This document shows positions 43,979-61,200 of a stretch of DNA of 64,000 nt, piece after piece. Numbering within the stretch: position 1 is the first letter of the stretch; every line of letters begins with the position of its first letter. Where the stretch lies: assembly GCA_026018925.1 (NCBI GenBank), contig JAKSZU010000004.1, positions 13,904,964 to 13,968,963 on the forward strand, given 5' to 3'. This DNA comes from Tupaia tana (Eukaryota; Chordata; Mammalia; Scandentia; Tupaiidae). Position numbers and translations under genes: made by a program. The notes beneath the pieces are model-generated. The model saw only the letters and a list, made by a program, of their open reading frames with translations, was not told the DNA's origin and ran no database searches.

Positions 43979-46104
43979 TCTCTGCCTTGTCCTTCCTCTA
44001 CCTTGTCTCTCTGTCTCTCCTCATCTCTTTGTTCTGACAACCACATGAACTTTACCATAGTCAATGTGACCCTTTATTGCCTGGGGCCACGCAGAACCAG
44101 ACCCTAGGCCCCAGCTCCCTGACCCCATGCATACTGGCCCCCAGAGAGCCAGGCCCTGCCGGGCTTGGCCCCCGCCCTAAGCTGCTCCCCTCTGACCTGC
44201 TCTCAGCCCCGGAGCTGTCTGCCCTCCTCGGACGCCCCCGGACCAGGCTGCACTCAGAGTCCCCTTGGGCTGCAGGCGTGCCCTACGATGTGTGGGGGCC
44301 CTTGCAGGTGGCAGGAGTGGGTCCGGGTCTGTGTCCTGGACAGGGAGCGCCATGTGGGCCCTTGTGCTGGTTCTGGCGTGCACCCCTCGGGTGTAGTACC
44401 TGGGCGCGGGGCAGGGATGGCCGTATCGGGAGGGAGAGAGGCTGGGAGCTGCGATTCTGTGTGACCTCAGCCCGTTTGTTCCCTAAGCCTCTCTGTGCTC
44501 AGGCCACGTGGACGCGGGAGCTATGAGGGCCCCACAAGAGCTGCTGAAATGTGGCTGGCCCGGTCCGTGCTGTCCATATTCCCGCCCTCGCCGCAGGACA
44601 GTGAGGCCGAGGCGCGTGTGCGCGGGTGCGCGTGCACTGGGAGACACAGTCCGGGAGGGCGGGCCTGCACGGCAGTGCTGCTGCTCCAGGGCTGTGCCGT
44701 CCTGGGAAGCAGGCTTCCTCACCTGGGCTCCCTCGGCCCCTCGCGGGGCCCCCAGGACCAGCCTGCCACCTCCTGGGCCCGTCAGCCATGGTGGTTTCCC
44801 CCAGGGGAGAGTCCTGGGTGAAGCTCTCGGGGGCCTGGTGACAGGAGCTATTTTCGGTGGCCTCTCACCACAGCCTGCCTCTGGGTTCACCATGTGGGCG
44901 CGCCCTGGCCACGCTCTCACACGGGACGGAGACCGTGCAGGGCGCGGGCGGGGGTCAGGTGCTGACCAGATGGGCCACTGGCCTGCCGGCCAGGCTTGTC
45001 ACTCCAGGAAGGCTGCCTAGAAGAGGTGAGTGGGGTGCTGGGAGGAGGGCAGGATGCAGAGAAGAGGAGGGCTCCGTATAGGGAGAGGGAAGTTGGGGGC
45101 TTCTGTCTGGGGAAACAGGCCAGGGGCCCCACCCGCAGCACTCCACCTCTCGGGCCTGCGGAAGCTGGGCCTTCTCCCGGCAGTTCCTCTCTGGGTGTTG
45201 CAAGGGCGGCCTGGCGGGTGCCTGCCCATTGCTCGGACAGGCTGCTGGGGAGGCTCTCCTGGGTCCCGATGCGGGGGCAGGCGGCCCCGGAGGTAGGTGT
45301 CTGCCTGTCTCTGGGGGCCGTGAGTGAGCTGGGTGGGCTCAGCTGAAGCCCACCTAGAGGAAGGGGAGACGGAGTCCGAGCCTCCCATGAGCCCGCTGCC
45401 GAAAGCGGCTGCACATCCACGTGCACGCGTGACCGCGTTGCGCCGGCCGCGGGCTGGGTGGCGTGTGTAGCGCCGAGTCGGTCATGTGGGTTTGAGAGCG
45501 GCATGCTGGCGCCCACGCGAGGCGGGGTGCAGGCAGGGGACGGAGGCCTAGACCGGGCTGGGCTCCCCAAAGAGGACAGGGCCGGGCAGCACCTCTGCCT
45601 TCCTGCCCGCGCGCCCTGGCTGTCTCCCCGAGGACCAGCGCAGGCTCCTGGCCAGGACCTGGGCCCTGAGGGCTGGAGGGGAGGGTCAGGGAATGGGGGT
45701 GGCCCTCCTCCGGGGGCCTGTTGCTAGGTAACAGGTGGGGAGCCGGAGGCTGCTCTGGCCAGGCTGGACCACGGCAGGAACCCCTCGATCCCTCCGCAGG
45801 CGCCATCCAGGTGTGGCACACGGCCCCACACGCCACATGCACGTGCAGACACACTGTACACAGAAGTGCGTGCACACTCACCCATGTAGATGCACACGCT
45901 CACACTCACACAGCCTCGTGCCAGCAAACCACACTTGCCTCCAGACACACGAGGGCGTCCTGCGGGTCACAGGAGCCCGACACATGAGGCAGCAGGAGGC
46001 AACATAGGCAAGCGTGCGGCAGTGTGGGGGCCTCGCAAGGGACCACCCTCAGCCAGGCCTGGGGTGCCGCATGCGCGTTGTGCAGTGTGCCCCCAAGGGC
46101 CCTG
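43979..46104. other. probable FGR 5' intron
   Basis: GC-rich unique DNA with GT/CA-rich patches near 45830-45930. No exon supported. Confidence 0.4.
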
Positions 46105-46186
46105 AGCCCCGTCTGTGGCAGCCCCGCCCTGACCCTGTCTGTGGCAGCCCCACCCTGACCCCCCCATCTGTGGCAGCCCTGCCCTG

Positions 46187-46224
<38 letters not shown>

Positions 46225-46332
46225 CCTCGTCTGTGGCAGCCCTGCCCTGACAGCCCCAATCAACCACCCTGTCTGTGGCAGCCCCGCCCTGACCCCCCCG
46301 CCCTAACACCCCCCCCCCCCCCCCCCGTCTGT
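46105..46332 (+). repeat. CTGTGGCAG minisatellite, (CA)n and poly-C before the FGR start exon
   Basis: Five copies of CTGTGGCAGCCC(C/T)(G/A)CCCTGAC at about 26-bp spacing are split by (AC)n at 46190-46220. They are followed by a C-run at about 46309-46326 that forms the polypyrimidine tract of the FGR acceptor (AG at 46338-46339). Confidence 0.9.
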
Positions 46333-46349
46333 GTGGCAGGGCACCTGGA

Positions 46350-53484
<7,135 letters not shown>

Positions 53485-53960
53485 CTCTCCGGCCCACCCG
53501 CTGCTCAGGGTGCCTGTAGCACTTGCCCGGCCCCAGGGCCCTGGTCCCCACGCCCCCAGGCTTAGACCCCTGGGAGCCTGGCCGTCAGAGGAGGCAGCTG
53601 CTCACCCACTCGGGCCCTCGCTCTCCTTCCCACTAGACCCCCCCGTGTCCCCAGCCTCGTCCTCCCTCTCTGGAAATGCTCGGGCCTCGTCGAGTCATTT
53701 ATGAAGCCGGTGCACCCTCCCTCACACAGCCCCTGCTCTCCTCTCTTCCGGCCATCCCGCTCCGGCCCGGCCCCAAGAACTGACTTCTGCCTCTTGGGTC
53801 TCTAGTGTCTGCGAGTCACAGAGCAGAGCGTCCTGGCTGGACACTTTCCAGCTGGTTGGAGGCTGAGGCCCCCCTTTAGGGAGAGCGTTACTGGGGGCTC
53901 ACATCCCCGAACAGCATCTGTGGTTTTGACTTAGTAAATAAGGATGAGCCCTGGAGCCAT
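53485..53960 (+). terminator. FGR: FGR 3' UTR with variant poly(A) signal
   Basis: Pyrimidine-rich unique sequence follows the FGR stop. No AATAAA is present in the next 500 bp. The variant hexamer AGTAAA lies at 53933-53938 (TTAGTAAATAAGG) and is the best candidate. The cleavage site is therefore uncertain. Confidence 0.55.
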
Positions 53961-54199
53961 GAGCGTTTCCTGAGCCTCCTCCCTGGGGGTCGGTGTCGGT
54001 GGGAGACAGCTGGTCAGGTGTGGCTGTCAGAAGGAGCGAGGGTGAGAGGGTGCTTACGCCCGCCAAGCCCAGGACACCAAAGGCGTGGCGTTTCAGGACC
54101 TGGCAGTCCCTCAGTTTATCTCTGCCTGAGTTTAGGAGGAGCTGAGCTGATACGGAAGATGGGCCACCGGAGACAGAGGGAGATGACCTTCTGGGGTCT

Positions 54200-54405
54200 G
54201 GTGGTTGGGGGAGCTGGGCGTTCAGTGGAGTCCCAGCCCTGGAGGCTCGGGTCCCATAGGCCCCTGCGTGTGCACGCGTGCATCCCAGAGGCCCAGATAG
54301 GGGAGCCGGAGAGGGACTGCGGTGCAGCCACAGCCCGCTGCGGTGCCCTCTCCTGCTCCCTGTCTCTGGTGAGCACATGCACCTTCTAGCAAGAGACAAA
54401 CGTCC
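54200..54405 (+). mobile_element. SINE-A/C relic 3' of FGR
   Basis: GTGTGCACGCGTGCATCCCAGAG ... CTCTGGTGAGCACATGCACC and TTCTAGCAAGAGAC. The head is hard to see. Confidence 0.5.
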
Positions 54406-55002
54406 CTTACCAGTGTGGCTTCTATTGTGTGCACTGGGCCTGCCGATTCTCTGCCTGGTTCCAGCAGGCACGATGGTTGACTTTGGCCTGGACCAGGGCG
54501 GCAGGACACAGCTGCCAGACTCCCTGGCGGGGGACCGAGGCCTGCCCAGCTATCTCAGAAGGGGTTCTGCCCACGGGGCCTGGGGAGGCAGCTTCGCTTG
54601 TGGCAATGACATGGACTCCTGCTGGCAGCTTGGGCTGGAACCAGGGAGGCTGACTCTGGGTGACAAATCCCAGTCCCTTGAGAAATTCCCGCAGCTGCTG
54701 CATCTCTGTGTGGAACTAAAGGAAAGGAACAGGACCCCACCTCTCCCGCTGGAAGTGCTGGCCCCTAGGCACGAAGGGGATGGAAGTTGGTGGCACTGTG
54801 GCACTTGGCCGTGGCTGCTAAGCATCAACTCTGTGTGGGTCGTTTGCCAAGTGAGACCCTGGGACACGGGTAGCTCGGCGCTGCCCTGCCCCGGAGGCCA
54901 CAGGCAGGCAGAGGAGACGTCATGGCAGCCACAGCTCCTTCCCTGTCCACTGAGGTGAGCAGTCATGTGAATCTTCCCATCTAAGGCAGCCCTGAGCCCC
55001 AC

Positions 55003-55110
55003 GTGAAGCTGACAAAGTGGAGGCTCAGGGGTCATGTGAGATACCAAGGTCACACAGCTGTCTGTGACTGTCAAGTCGAGCTACAGCCTGTGGTCTTTGG
55101 CTTTAGGAAG
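55003..55110 (-). repeat. MIR relic
   Basis: AAAGTGGAGGCTCAGGGGTC and CCAAGGTCACACAGCTGTC are the complement of the MIR 3' region. Confidence 0.55.
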
Positions 55111-55474
55111 TGAGGGTAGCTGTCTCACATGCGGGTGCACCTGTGTACGTAGTTACTATAGAAAGATTCCCTCGAAGTCCTCCAAGTCGAGTGGCCTAAA
55201 GGAGAGGGACAAGGAGGCTGGTGAAGACCAAGCTCTGTGAGAGCTATGTCGGGGCACAGATGGCGAAGGCCAAGGGGCTGCCCAAGAGGCTGTGGCAGGA
55301 GAGGGTGTCTTCATTTGCCAACAAGCTCAGGAGGCAGGCCCCCCGAGGGCTGTAGTCTGTGGCCAACCAAACTCACAAAAGCCAGATGTATAAGCCAGAG
55401 GCCGTGTGTCTACCTGCTGTGGAGCGGCAACGCACGAACGGCTCTAAGTTGGAGCGTGTGGTGCGAACGCTGCC

Positions 55475-55560
55475 TCCACTACTCACGGGCTCTGTGGTTC
55501 TGCGTGGGTCATCAATCTCGCCAAGCCTCGACCTGCTCATCTGAGAAATCATGACAGTGT
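55475..55560 (+). repeat. MIR relic
   Basis: CTCCACTACTCACGGGCTCTG, GGGTCATCAATCTCGCCAAGC and GCTCATCTGAGAAATC. Confidence 0.45.
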
Positions 55561-56204
55561 GCTTGATACACATGCGCTGTGTCTAGGGGTCCTGCAGGTG
55601 TTGCAGAGCCCTGGACTGAGAGGGCTGTGGGGACTTCGTTTCGCTCCGTGACACGGAGGCATGGTCTGCAGGACACACGTGGCAGAGTGGGCCGTAGGCC
55701 AGCCTCTGGCTCCAGAATTGGGGCTCCTGGTGTCCATGGTGCTTCCTGGGACCAGACTGTCCCTGTGTGCCCTAGGGACTCTGCAGGGCAGCGGGACAGC
55801 TCGCCAGCGGAGTCCACCGTCCTCACAGCTCCTCCGCAGCCTGGAACCCGCGTCTCCAGGTGCCCTGTGTCCCTCCAGGGCAGCTGAGGACCCTCTTTCA
55901 CAGCCCTGTCTGGGCACCACCTCCCTCCAGGCAGACGGGCTTCCAGTCACACCTCACCCCTCCTCCCCCCCTAGATCACAGGGTCACCTTGGTTACAGCT
56001 TGCACCATTCACAACTCTTCAGGCGTTTCCAAACCATCTCTCGCCTCATTCACTCCCCCACCTGGCTCTCCTCCGTGGTGTGGCGATGCGATGCGTGGGT
56101 TTTATGGGCCTAAGACTCAGAGGGCAAGCTCATTTCCAAGTCCCTGGGGGAGGAGGCCCTGACGCGCTCACACACCTTATCTGCTTTGCCCCACTACAAG
56201 GCAG

Positions 56205-56345
56205 AGGCAGCACAGAAATGCCACCTCCCCTACAAAGTGGGGACAGACTCCAAGGGGCCACAGCACGCGCCCAGGTCATGTGACTTGGCAGCAGAGGCAG
56301 GATTTGAACGCACGCCTCACACCTCTCACGCTGCCAGTTCCCTGG
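56205..56345 (-). repeat. MIR relic
   Basis: CAGAGGCAGGATTTGAACGC and TACAAAGTGGGGACAGAC, with a TCATGTGACTTGGCAGCAGA core, are the reverse MIR pattern. Confidence 0.5.
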
Positions 56346-56875
56346 CTTCACGCTGCAACCACAGCGTGAGCAAGTGTGACCCCGCCCCCCCCCCCTGCAG
56401 GCAGGGCCCAGGGCAGCCCCAGGCAGGCTGAGGACTGCGCTGGTGGACAAAGCCGGTTACTAATCCCACATATGCGTGTCTCTCTCTCTCTCACACACAC
56501 ACATACACACACGTGCTGGTGTCTCCCTGAGGCCGGTTCTGTCCTGGAGGCAGAACGGGAAACAATGCACAGGGCAGGGCCAACCTGGAACCACCGGGTT
56601 CTCTGCTGGAGGAGGCAGCCAGAGGCTGTTGGAGCTCAGTGCCAAGACCCAGGGCGAGTGCAGTCACATGTAGGGGTCTCAGTGGTGCAGACTAGGCAGG
56701 GGAGAAGGTCAACGGTCAGAGGCCAGAAGGAGGGGCAACCCCTGAAGGCAGGAATCCTGGGAGAGCCCAGGACCACCAAGTTGTCCTTCCCGGACCCCAC
56801 GGCTGCAGCAGTGGAGTGGTCAGTACACTCCAGCCATATGTCCGGGGTACAGTGTGGAAGCCCTCCCAATCGATA

Positions 56876-56922
<47 letters not shown>

Positions 56923-59493
56923 GCTGACGGTCCTGCAGTGGTGTTCACACTCCCTCTAGTGGCCACTATGGCAAGTACATCCAAAACTGCAGAAAACTTC
57001 TTGGGATGGGAGGACCAGGTCCCACAGGGTGGGGGACAGCAACGCTCCTCCTCTCAAAACTCAGCGGTTATGGGGGACAGACATGGGCTGAAAATGGCAA
57101 TGCCGGGCGTGCAGGAGAACAGGGGAGGGTCCTAACTCTCGAGTAGAGGGGATCCTGGGTGGCTTCTCAGAGGCATTGCTCCACCAGAGACACGGCAAGG
57201 GTAAGAGCTTGCTTGGTAAAGAAGCAGTTGGGAGGGGGCGGAGCGAGCACAGAGGCAGGTCAGGGCTGTGCGGGGAGCCCCGTGGGGTAGGTGTGACTAG
57301 AGTGCAGACTTTAAAGGATGGCGACTAGGGATGGGGACGGCTAGGGACGTGCTGGTGCACATCTGGCTGAGTCCGGAGCCTCGGCTGGCAGAAAGCCTTG
57401 GTGCTCTGAGCAGGGAGTAACCAGGTCAGGGTCTCTTCCGGAGGGACTCTGGTGACCCAAGTGGAGGGGGCAGGGAAGAGGCAGGAGAGGAACACCCTTG
57501 TTAGGCCCAAAGAACCACGACAGGTCACACTCCGAGACAGAGAAGGCCCACAGACGCAGCAACCCCTGCAGGTGTGTCAGTGCGGCCTCAGGGCGTGTGC
57601 CCAGGCAGACACGCACTGACGCGCACGCAGAAAGCAGACCCAGGACACAAGGTCCGCCCCAGACGCCAGAGCCGCACGCCCTGGCCCTGGTGGACAGGAC
57701 GCACGAGCGTGCAGCGCAGACGCCGCAGGTCCCTCCCCACCTCTGGCAAGAACAAAGCGGACCTTTGCCCTCTGGCCTCTGGCCTTTCCTCCCACACCCC
57801 CAGCCCCAGAGGGAGGAGCTGTTTGAAGTCTGGGCTGCAGCTGGGGTTTCCTGTTGCCTGGAGGAATGTGGGAGGGCTTGCACGGGGGAGGGGAGAAGGG
57901 CTGGCTCAAAGGAGGGCTAATGGGGGCCCCGCCCCCCACCTCTGAGATGGGGCTTCCTGTGCCTGTGGTCTCCTGGGCCCCAACTCTGAGCTGACCCAGC
58001 CAGAGGAGGGGAGAGCTGGGGCCCTGATGCTCGGGACTAGGCCTACAGCCCTGCAGCCCACAGCCCAGGCCTGCCTGTGCCCTGCCTGGCCTCGGTCTCT
58101 CCTCTCCCCAGCAGTGGGGCCAGCCCCAAGCTCCTGGGTCCAGGAGGGCTGAGCCCTTCCCAGGCCAGGCTCCTTCATCCTGCCCTCCCATGCGCCTGGG
58201 GCCTGGCTCCAGGCCGCCATGACCTCGTGGTTGTCATGACTACTGCACGACTCAGTGCTCCCTGCCCGCCCTGCCAGTCTCCACAGCACCTTCCAGCCTC
58301 GTGCTCAGTCCACCCCCCACAGCTCTGGCTCCACGTTACACAAGGGACAACACGGCTCGGACAGGCGACAGGCACGGGCCACGGCTGTCCAGCTCCCATC
58401 CCGTTACATGGCCCCGCAACTTCTGGCCTCTCACCCCCTTAGTGCACAGAGTGGGAGCCCCCTGAGCTGCCCCAGAGAGACAGCACAGCCTCCCGAGCTG
58501 CAGCCCCTCGGAGCTTGGGCCAACGCAGAGCCTCCTCCGGAAGCAGGCGCGAGATGTGACACCAGGTGGCAGCAGCTGCCCACAGATTTAGGGCGACCAC
58601 CGCGCAACAAGGTTTGGGGAGGCTCCACAGGAAGACCAGCCCCCAGATGACGGTCAGTACCTGGGGGCCACAGGGAGAGGGGGGCGGGGAGCGGCAGCTG
58701 AAGCTGACTGGGGCGGGAGGGCGAGGGCGTGCTGGGAACCCTGATTACTTCTGTCTTCCATTCCCCTCGCGCTGGCCTTCTGCCCCTCAGCACTTAGGGT
58801 TCCCAGCTCCCCTTCCCCACAGCCCACTCCCAGAAGCCAGTCCCCTCCCGAAACGTTGAGTGGGGTCACGGGACCTGCGTGGAGCCCGATGAGTAAGAGG
58901 GTACAGGGGAGGTGTGAAAAAGGGGGCACCTCAGCCTCTCCCACCCACCCCAACGTCAGCCCGTCCCAGGGGCCAGCCAGGGCAAGACGCCAAAGCCTCC
59001 CCTGGGTAACAGCTGGAGACTCAGGTTCCAGAGCTGCAATCTGACTGTCCCCATCTCTCTTACCGTAGGTGACCTTACGTAGTTCCTGTTCTGTGAGTGG
59101 ACCTTTGACTCAAGGGCAAGCTGCCCTCAGAAGGGGGCACCTCCATGCCCCACGGCGGTATGCCTGGAGTGTGCCCCTGGCCGGCCAGCACTGCTGCAGC
59201 TGCCCCCCAAGGGCCCCTAGAGTGTGCCCCTCAACCCCTCCTTTACCTTCAGGAATGTGTGGGGAAGAGGGGCAGTAGGAAGCTGCAGCTGGCCAGCCGT
59301 CCACACTGGCCACTAGCCCGCAGCACAAGGGGAATTAGAACCAGGCGGCCGAGGACAAGGGCACCTCAGTGTTTCAGACAGGGCCAGCAGATCCACGGGC
59401 ACGGTGGGACGTGGCAGGCCAGTTCTCTGTAAGCACTGCACACCTCAGTTCACAGGAGGGGAGCCACAGCAGAGTCCGGGAGGGTCATAGACT
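56346..59493. other. FGR-AHDC1 intergenic DNA
   Basis: CA repeats and scattered GC-rich unique sequence. A possible reverse MIR piece lies near 58330-58400. No gene seen. Confidence 0.45.
56878..56925. repeat. (CA)n microsatellite
   Basis: ACACGCGCGCGCACAC run. A shorter CA/CT run lies at 56482-56512. Confidence 0.95.
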
Positions 59494-59561
59494 GGATTAA
59501 GGTCATGGGCTTTGGAGGCAGCCAGACCTTGGTTCGAATCCAACTGGGCTCCACCACTTCC
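59494..59561 (+). repeat. MIR relic truncated by a SINE-A
   Basis: GGTCATGGGCTTTGGAGGCAG, CCTTGGTTCGAATCCAAC and CTCCACCACTTCC are classic MIR. The rest is cut off by the next element. Confidence 0.65.
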
Positions 59562-59832
59562 TTTTTTTAATTAAAAAAAATTTTTTTGAGAGTTTTTTAC
59601 TTTAGGGTGTGGGCACTGAACAGAGAGAGAGACAGAGACAGTGAGAGGGAAAGTGAGAAATGGCCCCCCGGGTGTGTGTGTTTGTGGCCACGCAGCAATC
59701 CCTTTTTCTGGGATCTTGGGGCACGCATGCACATACTCCCGGCCTGAGTTTGAAGCCACCAGTTCCAGGACTCGAACTGTGGTCAGACACGTGGCAGTCC
59801 AGAGACAGAACCGCTACGCCATCTGCTGGCCC
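59562..59832 (-). mobile_element. SINE-A just upstream of the AHDC1 CpG island
   Basis: GAGAGTTTTTTACTTTAGGGTG ... GAACCGCTACGCCATCTGCTGGCCC. Diverged body. Confidence 0.82.
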
Positions 59833-59939
59833 GTTCCCCACTGGGGGACGGGTCTCGCAAGCCCTCTCTGAAATGGAGGTCACAGTGACTGCAGGACTCC
59901 CATGGCCACCGGACTCTGGGCAGCAGCGCACGTTCCTGT

Positions 59940-61200
59940 CTGCGGGGCAGGCAGGAGCGGCCGGCGCGGGGCTGGAGAACAGACGTGAGGCGGGGAGGAG
60001 GCGGCGGCCAGGCCCGGGTAAGCCGCAGAGCGCCCGCCGCCCCCGCGCCTCCGGGAGCGAGAGCTGCCCGCCGCGGCCCCGGGCAGCAGCGTCCGCGCCG
60101 TCGAGCGCGCCCCGCCCCCGGCCGGCGGCGGACTACGAGTCCCGGCGTGCCCCGCGCGGCGTCCGGACGGTGCGCGGCGAAGGTAAGGCGAGCTCGCAGA
60201 GGCGGCGGCGGCGGCGGCGGGGACGGAGAGCAGGCAGGCGCGAGACGCAGGGCGCGAGCCGGCGGCGGCGGGCGGCGGGGCTGCGAGCCGAGCCGAGCCG
60301 AGCCGCGCCGCGCCGCGCGGAGGGCGCGAGAGAGGCGGGCGGAGCCGGCGGCGCGACCAGCCGCGCGCCGAGCCAGCGTCGGCTCTGTCCTCATTTCCTT
60401 CCCAGCTCGCGGGGCGCGGAGCGCGGAGGAGACGTAGCGACAGACAGGCGCAGGGACGGACAGGCGGCCGAGCACGGGAGGGCGCGGGAGCAGGCGGACT
60501 GCGCGGCGCGCTCCCCAGGTCCGCCCGCGGCTGGGGCGGGGGCGCCGGGCCCGCGTGTGCGCGGCGGGGCGGGGGCGGGCGCGGGGACCGGGCGATCGCG
60601 GCGGGGGTGCCGCGGCCGCGGGGCCGTGTCCACGGAGTTGGCGCGAGGTGTGCGCCGAGGCGCGGGCCATGCTGTCAGCGGCGGCGCGCGGCTCAGGGCT
60701 CCCCCACGACTCCTCTCTCCAGCAGCCGGGCGCCCGCGTCGCCGCCGCCGCCGCCGGAAGACCGACGCCCCCCGAAGCCCCTCGCCTGGCTCGGACCCTC
60801 GGAGCCGGCAGCCCAGCACCCCGGTGAGTGGCGCCTCCTCCCCTGCCCGGGAGCCCCGCGGGGGACCGGCCGGCCGCGCTCTTTTGTGCGGCGCCCCTGG
60901 GGGGCCCCGTGCCCCCCGGGCCGGTCCGCCGGACCCCGTGGCTGCGGTGCCCGCGGTGCGATCGGTCTTTGTTTCCACCGGGCCCGCGGCTCGGCTGGGC
61001 TCGGCTCGAAGCCTGGCAGGCGGCGTCGGGAGGGGGGAGGGGAGGTGGACGGGGAGGGGGCGGGGAGGGGGGGTTCTCGGGTTTCCTGGCCGCCCCGCGG
61101 CTCCCCTGGCTCGGGGGCGAGGTGCGTGCCCAGCGCTGCCGCGCGCCCCCTCCTCCTTCCCCCTCCCTCCGCCTTGGATTTAAAACTGCAATTCGCTCTC
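59940..61200 (+). promoter_or_regulatory. AHDC1: CpG-island promoter, probably of AHDC1
   Basis: Over 1 kb of very CpG-dense DNA with GC boxes. Splice donors on the + strand occur after 60182 (GAAG|GTAAGG) and 60823 (CCCCG|GTGAGT), with a weaker one near 60017 (CGG|GTAAGC). A ZNF143/SBS-like motif lies at 60132-60150. No coding start of a known protein is visible, as expected for AHDC1, whose first exons are untranslated. Identification rests on position: in human, AHDC1 lies just downstream of FGR in the same orientation. The gene body would lie beyond the window. Confidence 0.65.
60185..60823 (+). other. AHDC1: candidate non-coding first exon of AHDC1
   Basis: The stretch ends in the strong donor CCG|GTGAGT and sits in the CpG island core. 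Whether transcription starts here or upstream of the earlier donor at 60182 cannot be decided from sequence. The long frames through both strands of this island come from its GC bias and are not taken as genes. Confidence 0.4.
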
